From Prionace glauca (Eukaryota; Chordata; Chondrichthyes; Carcharhiniformes; Carcharhinidae): 64,000 nucleotides of DNA. Below the pieces are notes generated by a model that was not told the origin of the DNA, did no database searches, and saw only the letters and a program-made list of their open reading frames with translations. Below, one piece after another: positions 23,084 to 35,172 of the stretch (positions within the stretch are counted from its first letter, which is position 1; every line of letters begins with the position of its first letter). The stretch is from positions 19,688,723 to 19,752,722 of the forward strand of contig CM075758.1 of NCBI GenBank assembly GCA_037974335.1. Direction: 5' to 3'. A program made the position numbers and the translations under genes.

Positions 23084-24318
23084 ATCTCTCGTTAATTGAT
23101 AGAATCTGACATACAAACAAATGAATTTGTATTTTTTGAATTACAGTAATCCCCCCACAGCATAATCACACACTCGGCATCACAAACCTGGCAAAGTGTG
23201 TCATAAATCTCAGGATAAATGCAGGATTTGACACCCCCCACCCCAGGGTTAAACCCCCCCTGGCGAGGAGACAACTCTCAGGAGTAGGTGACTCCACTGG
23301 CCAACCTCAGAGACAGACCCCCCTGCGAGGGCTGTATCAGGCACACCATCCCTGGTTTGGGGCTCTCCGAGTGTGGTGAAAAAGCAGGAGCAGATCTTCC
23401 ACCCTGGGAACCTTTCAGGCTCAGAGTCTTGGGCGGGGTGAGACTCACTCAGATTCACACCCACCTTTCTGGAAGCAAACAGCTCTTAGTTTGAGGCAAT
23501 GATCCAGGAGATCTCTCCCCATCCCCCTCAAGGTTCAGAATCATCTCTCGCTCCTTCCAGGAAGGAATATCCCGCTGCAGATAAGGCCTCCCACAGTATC
23601 GGACACCCCAGGAACATATGTCCCCAACTGGATCAAACCCACAATCAACCAAAACCCCTCAGTGTCATAAAGACTCCCCAGTATCGCAACCCTTCAGAGA
23701 GGCATGGAACCAGAGAAACGTAACAGGGCAGGAGGCCATTCAGCCCACTTTGTCCATGCCCTTCTAGTCCCATATTCTGACATCCGCCTCATGGTTCTGC
23801 AGATTACCATCACAATAGTGATTGAAGAGGAACGTCTTGGAATATTAATTGCAGAATTCGAGTGATGGAGTATCTGGAAAGTGATGTAATATGAAACCAT
23901 CCTTCTTGATGATCGAATGTCTCAGTGCCCTTGTTATCTCACTCCATTCCAGTGAAGGAACTCACACTGATACAATGTTTGACACTAACAGCATCCCTGA
24001 CACTAATACAAGCCCTCACGCTAATACAATCCCCCGCACTTTCACAATGCCTTCCCCAAAACAATCCCTCACACTAATACAGTCCCTCCCACTGATACAA
24101 TGCCTCAAAATTTTACAATCCCCCTCACTAATGCCGTCCCTCACACGAATAAAACACCATCACGGGAATGCAGTTTATCCCTCGTTTTCACACAGACTAG
24201 TTTTCTTCAATCGTAGTTTTGAGATCTTTCTCTTGATACAGTGATAACACATCGATTTCCAAAGACAGTCAAACTTGTACTGATTCCCATAAATTAGACT
24301 GGCGTGGCAGAAAGGTTA
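23084..24318. other. unassigned intron sequence with short degenerate repeats
   Basis: No gene. At 23940-24170 there are loosely repeated phrases (CACTAATACAATCCCTCACA-like), a decayed simple repeat. At about 23705-23830 a SINE-like phrase (GGCAGGAGGCCATTCAGCCC) is present but too short to classify. Confidence 0.4.
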
Positions 24319-24672
24319 CAACATAGAACATAGAACATTCCAGCACAGTCCAGACCCTTCGGCCCTCGATGTTGCGCCGACCAGTGGAACCAATCTAATG
24401 ACCCTCTAACCTAAACTATTCCAATGTTACCCATATGCCTATTCACTGACCATTCGAACGCCCTTAAAGTTGGCGAGTCCACAACTGCTGCAGGCAGGGC
24501 ATTCCACGCCCTTACTACCCTCTGAGTAAAGAACCTACTCTCCTATAATCCCTCCTATAATTACCACCCCTCAATTTAAGTCAGTGTCCCCTTTTGTTAG
24601 CCATCACCATCCGGGGAAAAAGGCTCTCACTGTCCACCCTGTCCAATCCTTTGATCATCTTGTATGGCTCAA
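24319..24672 (-). mobile_element. CR1-type LINE group III, 3' end
   Basis: Begins on this strand with ACATAGAACATAGAACATTC and the phrase GATGTTGCGCCGACCAG, which is diagnostic of group III here. The complement of its RT C-terminus follows. Confidence 0.8.
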
Positions 24673-24832
24673 CATGGAATGGAGAGACTGTTCGCCAAAC
24701 AAGCCTGATTTCGGTGTAACGACAAACTATTCCATTCTAGCTGGGACCAAATACTCAGTGTCATGTTAAGGGGAACCAATAATAAATGGTCGCTGGCAAG
24801 CTACAGTCTAATTTAATTTGAGATTGCCAACA

Positions 24833-24873
24833 TCAAGCACACACACACCCACACACACACACACAGGCCCACA

Positions 24874-24915
<42 letters not shown>

Positions 24916-25143
24916 CCCACCCACACACACAGGCCCACACACCCACACAAACAGACCTCCCCACACACACACACAAACACCCACCCACACACACAGGCCC
25001 ACACACCCACAGAAACAGACCTCCCCACACACACACACAAACACCCACCCACACACACACACACACAAACACACACCCACACACACACACACACCCACAC
25101 AAACACACACCCACACCCACACACACACACACACACAGACAAT
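24833..25143. repeat. CA-rich array with 64-bp higher-order repeat
   Basis: Interrupted (CA)n tract. AAACACCCACCCACACACAC recurs at 24911, 24975 and 25039, a period of 64, with AGGCCCACACACCCACA between. It lies in the intron of gene 2, about 280 bases from exon 1. Confidence 0.9.
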
Positions 25144-25427
25144 ACAATTCCACCCTGATAAAAAGACAACTTTGAAAGTCTTCCCCGAGTGAACACGGAC
25201 ACCCCGATTTGTGTGACACCTGCAGCATATTCCTGTTGAATCAGTAAGATGTTAATTGGTGGAATTTGTGAATAAAATCGGCGTTTGTTTTTCAAACAAA
25301 CAAGATTATTGAATCAATTGACAGATAATCGTTCTAAGAACATGTTATCGCTGAGAGTTTGTTTTTAAAAATGTGATTAATCTTAGAATAATGACAGGAA
25401 ACAACGCAGATGGATCTGGTCACGGAC

Positions 25428-25494
25428 CTGGAACACCAATGATGGCAAGGATCGTGTAGAATATTTTTCCGATGCCAATTGATGGTTCGTGCAT
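25428..25494 (-). CDS. GPR139-like: GPR139-like receptor gene 2, exon 1
   Basis: A 67-nt exon of the same length and phase as exon 1 of genes 1, 3 and 4, found by that match. It reads MHEPSIGIGKIFYTILAIIG then VP, and ends CCAG before the donor GTCCGTGACC. Its final G joins CC at 17761-17760 to give Ala, producing the family's usual TM1 entry GVPAN. The ATG at 25494 has A at -3. Upstream, a TATA element sits at 25576-25585. The non-consensus donor (C at +3 and +4, G at +5) is the only weak point; the conserved KIFY and the exact phase argue for the exon being real. Confidence 0.83.
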
Positions 25495-25575
25495 TTTAAT
25501 TGCGAGCTGATCTCTCCTTTTGTGCAGTTGGGAAACTGCCCGTGTTGAGCTCTGAGTGATACATTCAATGTGCCT

Positions 25576-25585
25576 TTAATTTATA
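25576..25585 (-). promoter_or_regulatory. TATA box of gene 2
   Basis: CAGGGTATAAATTAAAGG on the minus strand, 91 bases before the ATG. The CAGGGTATA core matches genes 1 and 4 although the sequences around it do not align. Confidence 0.7.
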
Positions 25586-25952
25586 CCCTGTGGAATCACC
25601 TTAGAGATGACGAGGTTGCAAGATATTTCAATTGTGTTGTTTTTTTTGCTTTGGTTTGAACAAATAGGTTGAGACATTAATTAATTTAAGTTTGCACGTG
25701 GGTACATCAAATGCAACGTGAAAAAAATTCTGGTCAAATTGATGAACTAATAAAATTGGAATTCGCTCTCCCCCAGCATTTCTACTCAAAAATAATCAGC
25801 ATGATACCAGTTCCACATTTAATTCCTTCACTTGACTCTGATCATTCAGGAATGAAACTCAACATGTCCGAGTGTCTGCCTCAGGTCTGTTCTTTTGCCC
25901 CCTGAGCTGTAGTTGGCCTTTTCAAGTGTGTATATTGAATGTGTGTGTAAAA
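25586..25952. other. 5' flank of gene 2, otherwise unassigned
   Basis: No repeat or gene recognised; AT-rich. Contains no copy of the 33-bp minisatellite that surrounds the other three promoters. Confidence 0.4.
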
Positions 25953-26172
25953 AGTCTCACAAAACCAGGTTAAAGTGCGACAGGTTTATTTGGGATCACG
26001 AGCTTTCGGGGCGCTGCTCCTTGATCAGGTGAGTGGCTTCTTCATTTACCCGATGAAGGGTCAGCGCTCCGAAAGCTCGTGATTCCAAATAAACCTGTTG
26101 AAGCTTAACCTGGTGTTGGGAGACTTCTTATTTTGCCCAAGCAGGTCCAACATAGGGATCTCCACACCATGG
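25953..26172. repeat. palindromic dispersed repeat
   Basis: Two arms, 25953-26033 and 26050-26126, are imperfect inverted copies: ATCACGAGCTTTCGG on the left and CCGAAAGCTCGTGAT on the right, AACAGGTTTATT-like and AATAAACCTGTT, then CAGGTTAA-like and TTAACCTGGTGTTG at the ends. A truncated relative is at 63005-63100. I cannot name the family; a foldback or non-autonomous DNA element is possible. Confidence 0.6.
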
Positions 26173-27126
26173 CATTTGGTATAGTGATTAAGTGGATGGT
26201 TCTGAACATTAATTACAGAGTTCATGTGATAGAGTATATGGAATGTTCTGAAATATATAACTATCTGTCAGGATGTGCAAATGGCTCAGGGCCCTTGTCC
26301 ACTCTCTCCACTTCAGTGAAGGAACTCACAGTATTACAATGCCTGACACTAATAATATCCCTTATAAAAATATAGTCCCTCACACTAATACACTCTGAAT
26401 TGGGAGTTCAGTGTGCTCAGCGTGTGGGGTTACTTCCTCCTGCATTGTCATCAGTTCAATAACTTTGACTGCCTGTGCTGCACAGTCTAGAGTTTGGGTG
26501 CAATTGGTCAACCCTGCTGATTGATGTGCAGACCAAAGATCTGAAGGTCGCTTACCCTTAACATGTATGGAAAAAAAAACGTCAGCAACAACTTCACCAA
26601 TTACAAACAAAAACAAAGCAACAATAGGAATAATAACAACAATATACAACGTTTAACAAATATGACTCAGTTGCTCCAAACCAAAAAAAAAACTCTTCCA
26701 TGAACAAAAACCTTTGAACAATTTCAACACAGCAAAGTTTGATGCTCGTATGATAATGGAACCAAGTCATGTTGGTGAATTCTGCAGTTCTCTTAATAAA
26801 CTCAGAACAGTTTGAATTCAGAACAGCTTCTCAGAACACCAGGTCAAGCCACCAACAGCAGACTTTCCACGCCAGGAAGGTAAGACCTTACATTCAGATA
26901 ACAAGTATAATTTCCAAATAAAACAGGGAAAGAGACGGGGAGACAGGGAGAGAGAGATGAGAACCCATGACGTTCCTCCAAACAACGCAGGGCAATAAAA
27001 CAACACAAAAATAAACATACCAATTTAATCCACTGAAGAGGCAATAACAGGACTCTGCAAGAATGAAATCTGTTCAGGTTGCAAGCTGAGAGAACATGAC
27101 GTGGAATAGGTTGCTGCACAAGATTC
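26173..27126. other. unassigned intergenic sequence
   Basis: About 950 bases with A-rich stretches and short open frames lacking any domain. No gene supported. Confidence 0.35.
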
Positions 27127-28280
27127 AGTTACATGGAGTTGGGGGTAAAGTGTTAGCATGCATTGAGGATTGGCTATCTTACAGGAAGTAAAGATTTGGA
27201 ACAAATGGGTGCTTTTCCGGTTGGCAGTTGGTGACTGGTGGTGTGCCGAGGGATCGGTGCTGGGGCCTCAACTGTTGACCATATATATAGACCATCTGGA
27301 GGAGGGGACCGAATGTAGGGGAACAAAGTCCGTGGATGACACAAAGATGAGTGGGAAAGTTAGTTGCATGGAGGATGCGGAAAGTCTGCAGAAAGATTTG
27401 GATAGGCTAAATGAGTGGGTGAGGATCTGGCAGATGGACTATAACGTTGGCAAGTGAGAGGTTATCCACTTTGGAAGGAATAATAGTAAAATGGACTATT
27501 ATTGAAATGTTGAAAAATTACAACATGCTACTGTGCAGAGGGATCTGGGAATCCTTGTGCATGAATCGGAAGAACATCATTTTGCAGGTGTAGCAGGTGA
27601 ACAAGAAGGCAAATGGAGTGTTGACCTTTATCACGAGGGGGGGATGGAGTGTGAGAACATAAGAACACAAGAAAAAAGAGCAGGAGTAGGCCATCTCGCC
27701 CCTCGAGACGGCCCTACCATTCAACAAGATTATGGCAGATCTGATCGGGGTTGAGTTCCGCTTCCCGCCTGCTCCCCAAAGCCATTAATTTCCTTATTGG
27801 TCAGAAATCTATCTACCTGTGACTTGAACACATTTAATGAGGTAGTCTCCAATGCTTCAATGGGCAGAGAATTCCAAAGATTCACTACCCTCTGGGAGAA
27901 GAAGTTCCTCCTCATCTCTGTTCTAAATTGAATGCCTCTTATTTTGAGGCTGTTCCCACTAGTTCTTGTTTCCTTTCTAAGTGTAAATTATCTCTCTGCC
28001 TCTATCCTGTCTAACCCAAAATCAGGGAGGTCTTCCAGCAATGGAACAAGGTACTGGTGAGGCTGCAACTGGAGAACTGTGTGTAATTCTGGTCCCCTTA
28101 TTTGTGGAATGATATTTTGGCTTTGGCGGGAGTGCAGAGAAGGTTCACCAGGTTGATTCCGGAGATGAGGGGGTAAGCTTCAGGAAAGATTGAGTAGATT
28201 GGGCCTGTACTCATGGGAGTTGAGAATGCTCAGGGGACATCTTATAGAGACATATAAGATAATGAATGGGCTAGACAAGG
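27127..28280 (+). mobile_element. CR1-type LINE group II relative, split
   Basis: Older, frameshifted RT fragment at 27127-27652 (for example EEGTECRG, LDRLNEWVRIWQMDYNVGK), continuing at 28016-28280 after an inserted element. It lacks its 3' end. Confidence 0.75.
27653..28015 (-). mobile_element. CR1-type LINE group II 3' end nested in LINE
   Basis: Minus-strand tail GAACATAAGAACACAAGAAA plus the complement of RRNFFSQRVVNLWNSLPIEA. The interrupted LINE resumes at AAATCAGGGAGGTC. Confidence 0.8.
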
Positions 28281-28321
28281 ATGCCCATAACTTCTGACAT
28301 AAGTCCTTATGGAGACTGTAC

Positions 28322-28323
<2 letters not shown>

Positions 28324-28362
<39 letters not shown>
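28324..28362. repeat. (CA)n microsatellite
   Basis: About 19 uninterrupted CA units. Confidence 0.95.
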
Positions 28363-28364
<2 letters not shown>

Positions 28365-28654
28365 TGGAAGTCCTGATGCATGAAAAGGCGCTCCAAGTAC
28401 AAACTTCTGTTTCTGTGTTTTCAATCTGTCGGGAATGATACACTGTCTGGAATTACCTCGAAGAAAAACCCAAATTTTGGTACTTGCCCCGATCAGTAGG
28501 TGGATACGAAGGTTTATTTATTTGCACAATTTTATTCCGCTCTAGTTGCAGTGAATATAAGTAGCAGACTTTCTTCGAGTGGATTTTTTTCTGCAAATGT
28601 CTTTCAATAAAAACTGGAGAGAGTGCATGGACAATTTAGGAGTCAGCACTCATT
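28363..28654. other. unassigned sequence
   Basis: Nothing recognised. Confidence 0.3.
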
Positions 28655-29295
28655 GCCCTGTGTTACTGGGAACGGTTGGCGAGGCCAAGACTTTATTCCT
28701 TGGAACGTAGGAAAATGAGGTGACCTTATTGCGATTAATAAAATCATGACACAGAACATAGAACATAGAACATTACAGCACAAACAGACCCTTCGGCCCT
28801 CGATGTTGCGCCGATCACATCAACCCCACGAATCTATAGACCTATCTATAACCCCCAATCCCATTAAACCCCATATACCCATCCAGAAGTCTTTTAAAAG
28901 ACCCCAGCGAGTTCGCCTCGACCACCGATGTCGGCAGCCGATTCCATTCACTCACCACCCTCTGAGTGACGGGCATAAATAGGATGAAAACAGGGAAGGG
29001 GAATTGAAAATAACAGGGCATAGGTAAAAGGTGAAAGGGGACATAATTAAAGGAGGCCTAACAGGCAACGTCTGCACACAGAGGGTGGTGTTTATGTGGA
29101 ATCAGTTGGCGGATCAACTGGTTGAGGCAGGTAGGACAGCAACATGATTTTAAAATCGGATTTGTAATCTGATGGAAATAACAGAGGGATGTGGGCCAGC
29201 CGTGGGCAAATGGGACTAGCTGGGAGGACACCATAGTCAGCATGGAAAAGTTGGGTGGAAGGGCCTGATTCCACACTGTATTGCTCTCTGACTGC
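28655..29295 (+). mobile_element. old LINE 3' end, split
   Basis: 28655-28750 and 28971-29295 read as one decayed RT C-terminus and 3' UTR (CTTTATTCCTTGGAACGTAG, then CAGAGGGTGGTGTTTATGTG and GGAAGGGCCTGATTCCACAC). A group I fragment separates the halves. Confidence 0.6.
28751..28970 (-). mobile_element. CR1-type LINE group I 3' end, nested
   Basis: ACAGAACATAGAACATAGAA, then the group I 3' UTR complement and the last codons of its ORF. Very short insertion of about 220 bases. Confidence 0.85.
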
Positions 29296-29412
29296 AGATA
29301 TGCAATGCACAGAAATTTAAAGGAAGATATTTGATGTTTTACAATATTGTCATGACGTAAAGTTAATTCCATCAAACAAACGTTTATATATAACAAAGTG
29401 GATTTGCAGTGT

Positions 29413-31515
29413 TTAGAACATAGATCATAGACCATTACAGCGCAGAACAGACCCTTTGGTCCACGATGTTGCGCCGACCAGTTAAAAAACAATGACCCAC
29501 TAACCTAAACGAATCCCATTTTGTCCATAAACCTATCCACGGATCTCTTAAACGCCCCCAAACGAGGCGCATTTACAACTGCAGCAGGCAGGGCATTCCA
29601 GTCCCTCACCACCCTCTGGGTAAAGAACCTACCCCTGACATCCGTCCTATAACTACCACCCCTTAATTTAAAGCCATGCCCCCTCGTGCTAGCTTTCTCC
29701 ATCAGAGGAAAAAGGCTATCACTATCCACCCTATCTAAAACTCTAATCATCTTATATGTTTCAATAAGATCCCCTCTGAGCCGCCTTATTTCCAGCGAAA
29801 ACAACCCCAAATCCCTCAGCCTCTCCTCATAGGTCCTCCCCTCCATACCAGGCAACATCCTGGTAAACATCCTCTGCACCTCTCCAAAGCCTCCACATCC
29901 TTCCTGTAATGTGGGGACCAGAACTGCACACAGTACTCCAAGTGCGGCCGCACCACATTTGTGTACAGTTGCAACATAATGCTACGACTCCTAAATTCAA
30001 TCCCCCTACCAATAAACGCCAAGACATCGTATGCCTTCTTAACAACCTAATGTACTTGATTCCCAACTTTCAAAGAACAAAGAACAACACGGCACGGGAA
30101 TCAGGTCCTTCGGCCCAACGAGCCCGCGACGCCGTCCCATTGTTTCAGTGACCTATTCATGATTTTAGTCTACGCCTAATGTGCGAGGATCAGGAAGGTC
30201 CAATAAAGGGACAATTTGTTACCCAATCAATCAGCCTAAAAGCACATCTTTGGGATGTGGGAGGAAACCAGAGCACCCGGAGGAAACCCACGCAACCACG
30301 GGGAGAACGCGCAAACTCCCACAGACACAAGCCCAAATCCATATGTCCGCACAGCAATAGAGATAGTCTCTGAGCTGTCATGTTGCCCTCGATATGGTCC
30401 AGTTTAAGCACACTAACGACATGAAGCAATAGGCAACTCCCGAAGCAACATCCAAGAGCAGCCCACTACAACCTGCCGCATGCATGCCCCCTGCTGGTCA
30501 ACAAGGTGGACTTAAATGCCTGTGGAGACAAACAAATCATTATTAAACAGGCAAAGACTGTAACATCCCTGAGGCAAAAACAGAATCACAAGCCTACAAT
30601 GTTTACTAAGGCCTGCTATATCCCCGTATATGTAGACCGCTCATGTGGCTGTCGAAGTGACTTTTAAACAACCCTAGCGTGCCTGCTTCCACCACCTTAT
30701 TGGGAGCGCATTCCACATCCCCACTACCCTTTGCGTGGAAAACTGCCCTCTAATATTTGTCTTATACCTAGCCCCCCTCACCCTAAGCCCGTGACCCCTC
30801 GTTCTATCCATTTCTAATAGCGGAAAAAGCTTAGTACCATTTACTCTATCTATCCCCTTCACAATCTTATAAACCTCTATTAGATCCCCTCTCAGCCGAT
30901 GTCTCTCAAGGGAAAACAGCCCAAGTTCGTTCAATCTTTCCTCGTAAGACAGCCCTTCCATACCAGGCAGCATCCTGGTAAATCTCCTCTGCACTCTCTC
31001 CAGGATCTCTACATCCTTCCGGTAGTTTCAGTGATCTATGTACACATACACCTAGATCCCTCTGCTCATCCAGACTATTCAAAGTCCTCCCGTTAGCCCT
31101 ATAATCAACACATCTGTTATTCCTGCCAAAGTGAATTACCTCACACTTCTCCGCATTAAACTCCATACGCCACCTCTCGGCTCAGCTCTGCAACCTGTCT
31201 AAGTCTTCCTGCAAACTATGACACCATTCATCACTATCTACCACACCTCCGACTTTGGTGTCATCAGCAAATTTACTAATCCACCCAACTATACCCTCAT
31301 CCAGATCATTAATAAAAATTACAAACAACAGTGGCTCCAAAACAGATCCCTGAGGCACACCACTCGTAACCGAACTCCATGATGAATATTTACCATCAAC
31401 CACCACCCTCTGTCTCCTATCCGCTAGCCAATTCCTGATCCAATTCCCTAGATCACCCCCGATCCCATACATCTGCATTTTCTGCAGAAGCCTACCATGG
31501 TGAACCTTATCAAAG
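29413..31515 (-). mobile_element. CR1-type LINE group III, split by group IV
   Basis: The 3' end and RT C-terminus are at 29413-30071, the upstream RT palm at 31026-31515 (minus strand: [50 protein letters not shown]). The halves join at CCCAACTTTCAG, continuous in the group III copy at 40655-40680. It is 5' truncated at the boundary of segment B and contains frameshifts. Confidence 0.87.
30072..31025 (-). mobile_element. CR1-type LINE group IV 3' part, nested in group III
   Basis: Tail AAAGAACAAAGAACAACACG, SINE-like module, then the complement of the ORF end (RFTRMLPGMEGLSYEERLNE). TTTC on both sides is a probable short target-site duplication. Confidence 0.87.
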
Positions 31516-31529
31516 GTTTGTAATAAGTT

Positions 31530-33160
31530 TCAGCTGAAGACATCTGGGATTTTGTTCTTTATTTTAAGCAGAGTTGTTTCTCCCAAGTTTATGAGTCTCT
31601 TTTATGCAATGTTGATGATGAGAAGTCTCTTAACAATACAGCACAGGAAACAGGCCCTTCGACCCTCCAAAAAGAGGGGCTTGGATTGAAGACTTGGAGT
31701 GAAATTAGTTCTACATTTGGAGTGGGAATTATACAACACAGCTGTTTCAAATGCTTTAGTAAAATGTTCCCCTTCATGATGACGTCTGCAAGCCTCCTGT
31801 GAACTGATGTGAGCGATCTGTCTGATAGGTATTGCAGAATCCAGTGCAAGCTGAAAATTTGGGATCATCTTCCACCGCTGATGGGAGATCAGACCTTTGG
31901 CTTGGCTTCTTAAAATAAAAGAAGTTATTTAAATGTTGCAACATTGATGCAGAGATCATGAGCGAAGAGTCAGCAACATGCAAAATCTACAATGGACATG
32001 ACGAACACTCGCCACCCTTCCCCTTACCATATTTAAATAATTTACAGAGATCTCAACCAAACAACGAAACCTTTGTTAATTTATACATATTAAGATATTC
32101 CTCATTCATCATTTGGAATTACATTTGGCAGGAGACATTAACAAAGGCAGTGATCACTGAACAGAGATAGACACAAAAACTGCATACCTTTATAATAACA
32201 GGGAAACCGTTTGATCTCTGTGCTTTCTCATTAAAACTGCTGTTTCAAAGCTAGACCTTGGGCATTCCCAATCTACCCCATCACAAGTGATCAAGGCTAG
32301 AGTGAACCTGTGTCGTGTTGGGGCCTGCTGAAAGCTGAAGACTGATGCTCCAAATGGGAGCTGTCTCTCAATATTTCAATTCCGTGAAATTGGCAACAAG
32401 TTCTATTGTTTTTCGTTGTTCATGGATTTCCATCGCTAATTGGGAAGTTATGGGCCACAGTTTCATCCAAGAGCCACCCAACACAAGATTTGTCATTAAC
32501 ATTTCAAATCTCCCAAATTTTAACTCACCATTACCAATTAAAACCATCTAATTCTCACATGTGCATTTGAGTCTGAATTGAAATTCTCACATTTTCAGCA
32601 AAATATCTTGGAATCATGCCGCTGGCCTATAATCATGGTACAAGATTAATGACTTTGGAAAATGAATCCTTATGAAATACAATTTTTCTTCTTTATCTGT
32701 TTGTCTTGTTTGTGTGAGTGGGTGAAATGAACACTACGAACTCAGGGTGCAGTTAAATAATGGCACAGCTTGATTTTCTTTTACATTGATGGAGGTGCAG
32801 TCAGGACATACAATCGGACTGTCCCGGAAGCGCTCTAACGATCCGCCGCAGTGGGCTATAGTTATATCTGAACTTTGGTGGTGTGTGCGATTCAAATGCT
32901 AATACTTTATTTACAGTATTCAACCTGAGCCATCCTGTCTCGATGTGTTCAAGTGTTAGAATTGTTGTTTTAAGTGTGTGTTAATCGTTTTTGTCTGATT
33001 GGTTATTAATGGTCTAGAATCTCTGGGGTTTGAACAATGGGTGTGTGATTCATCTCAAAGAGTTTGACGGGCCAGGGGTGTTTCCTTAGCTATGCTAATT
33101 TTCAGGTGTCTCCATAGGTTATTTGAATGGTTTGGAAGTGCTGATTTAGTGGGGTGGGGA
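31530..33160. other. outer part of arm B, no gene
   Basis: Non-coding, shared with 61060-62650 in inverted order. The short open frames are not conserved as proteins between the arms. No repeat recognised apart from a SINE-like 3' phrase (ACAGCACAGGAAACAGGCCC) near 31640 that both arms share. Confidence 0.6.
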
Positions 33161-34757
33161 TAAGAACATAAGAAATAGGAGCAGGAGTAGGCCATCTAGC
33201 CCTTCGAGCCTGCCCCGCCATTCAATAAGATCATGGCTGATCTGTCGCTGCTCAGTTCCGCTTTCCCGCCCTCTCCTCATAACCCTTAATCCCCTCTCTT
33301 ATCAAAAACCCATCAACCCGCGTCTTAAAAATATTTAGCGAGGCAGCCTCCACCACTTCAACGGGCAGAGAATTCCAGAGATTCACCACCCTTTGAGTGA
33401 AGAAGTTCCTCCTCAGTCCGTTCTAAACCCATTTATCTTGAGGCTGTGCCCCCGAGACCTATTGTCTTTTTGGAGCGGGAAGAGTCTCACCACCTCTACC
33501 CTATCCATCCCATTCATCATCTTATACGTCTCAATGAGATCTCCCCTCATTCTTCTCAACTCTAACGAGTACAGGCCCAGTTTATTCAGCCTCTCCTCAT
33601 AGCTCAACCCCCTCAACTCCGGTATCAGCCTAGTAAACCTCCTCTACACTCCCTCCGAGGCCAAAATATTTTTGCGCAGGTGCGGCGCCCAAAACTGCAC
33701 ACAGTACTCCAGCTGCGTCCTCACCAATGCCCCATACAGCTGCAGCAAGACCTCTCTACTTTTATATTCAATCCCCTTCGCTATGAAGGCCAGCATCCCA
33801 TTCGCCTTCCTGACCACCTGCTGCACCTGAAAGCTGGGTTTTTGCGACTCATGCACAAGGACCCCGAGGTCCCTCTGCACCGTCGCCTGCTGCAGTTTTT
33901 CGCCCCGTAAGTAATAGTCATTCTTACCATTCTTCCTACCAAAGTGGACCACCTCACACTTGCCAACATTAAATTCCATTTGCCATTTCCTGGCACATTC
34001 GCCCAGCCTATCTAGATCCTTCTGTACACTCTCCACACCCTTAGCACAATTTGCCGTTCCCCCAATCTTGGTGTCATCAGCAAATTTCGACACCCTACAC
34101 TCGGTTCCCTCCTCCAGATCATCTATATAAATGGTAAAAAGCTGAGGCCCCAGCACCGACCCCTGGGGCACTCCACTAGTCACCATCCGCCAATCCGAAT
34201 AGCACCCGTTGACCCCCACACTCTGCCTCCTATTTGACAACCAATCATCTATCCACGCTAACAACCTACCCCCAACTCCATGTCCCTCGACCTTCTGTAA
34301 TAACCTCTTGTGAGGTACTTTGTCAAACGCCTTCTGAAAATCTAGAAAGACCACATCCACCAGCTCTCCTCTATCCACTGCCCTAGACACATCCTCATAG
34401 AACTCCAGTAAATTTGTCAGACACGACTTCCCTTTAATGAAACCGTGCTGCATCTGCTCTATCAAGCAATTCCCCTCAAGATGCCTCGCTATTTCCTCCT
34501 TAATGGCAGATTCTAACAAAGTACCTACCACAGACGTTAAACTAACCGGCCTATAATTCCCCGCCTTTTGCCTGGCACCCTTCTTAAACATCGGCGTAAC
34601 ATTAGCCGTTTTCCAATCATCCGGCACTTCTCCGGAATCCAGCGACGTCTGGAAAATAACCACCAAGGCATCCACTATAACCTCCGCCATTTCTTTCAAG
34701 ACCCTCGGATGCATTCCATCCGGTCCTGGGGACTTGTCCACAATCAGCCACTCCATG
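33161..34757 (-). mobile_element. CR1-type LINE group II, 5' truncated
   Basis: A 370-codon open frame on the minus strand (33644-34756) runs from KSPGPDGMHPRVLKEMAEVI through the RT core ([50 protein letters not shown]). The C-terminal part at 33413-33616 is in another frame. The 3' end is the group II tail (GAACATAAGAAATAGGAGCA). Absent from arm C at the equivalent point near 61020. Confidence 0.9.
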
Positions 34758-35172
34758 TGTTATTTAATTTTAGACCATTTCCATATTGTGTGGCCAATTT
34801 CATAAAATGTGTTGTCTGATAACAAGTTGATCAGTGAAGCCTGCACTGAAGCAAAGCTTGATTGTTAACGATTGGCTGAGGTGGCAGCTTTTCATGAATT
34901 TGGATGACTTGCATTGCTGCTGTTTGAGGATGATAGCAAGCTAATACATCCTGGTTGGCTACAGAATCTGTCAGCCAGCCTGTGTTTGGCAGACATGACT
35001 GTCAGGCTGAGAGCAATCAGATTACCTGTGGCAACATTGAGTCACTGGGTAGATCTTACTGAAAGCCTGAAGTGGTTGATGGTCAGTAGACAAATCATTA
35101 CAATTGGTGGTAGTTGATCACCAATAATCAGCTTTGTTTCCCTGATTGGCTGAGAAGAGAAGTGTGTCACTG

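Larger units (their letters stand above)
17762..25427 (-). other. intron of GPR139-like gene 2
   Basis: This 7666-base intron is largely built of inserted LINEs (18011-20531, 21096-21575, 21951-23083, 24319-24672) and a CA-rich array (24833-25143). The donor is GTCCGT at 25427, less standard than the GTAAGT of the other genes. Confidence 0.75.

Noticed and set aside
24808-25295. Val/Cys- and Thr/His-rich ORFs
   Set aside because: Direct translation of the CA array.
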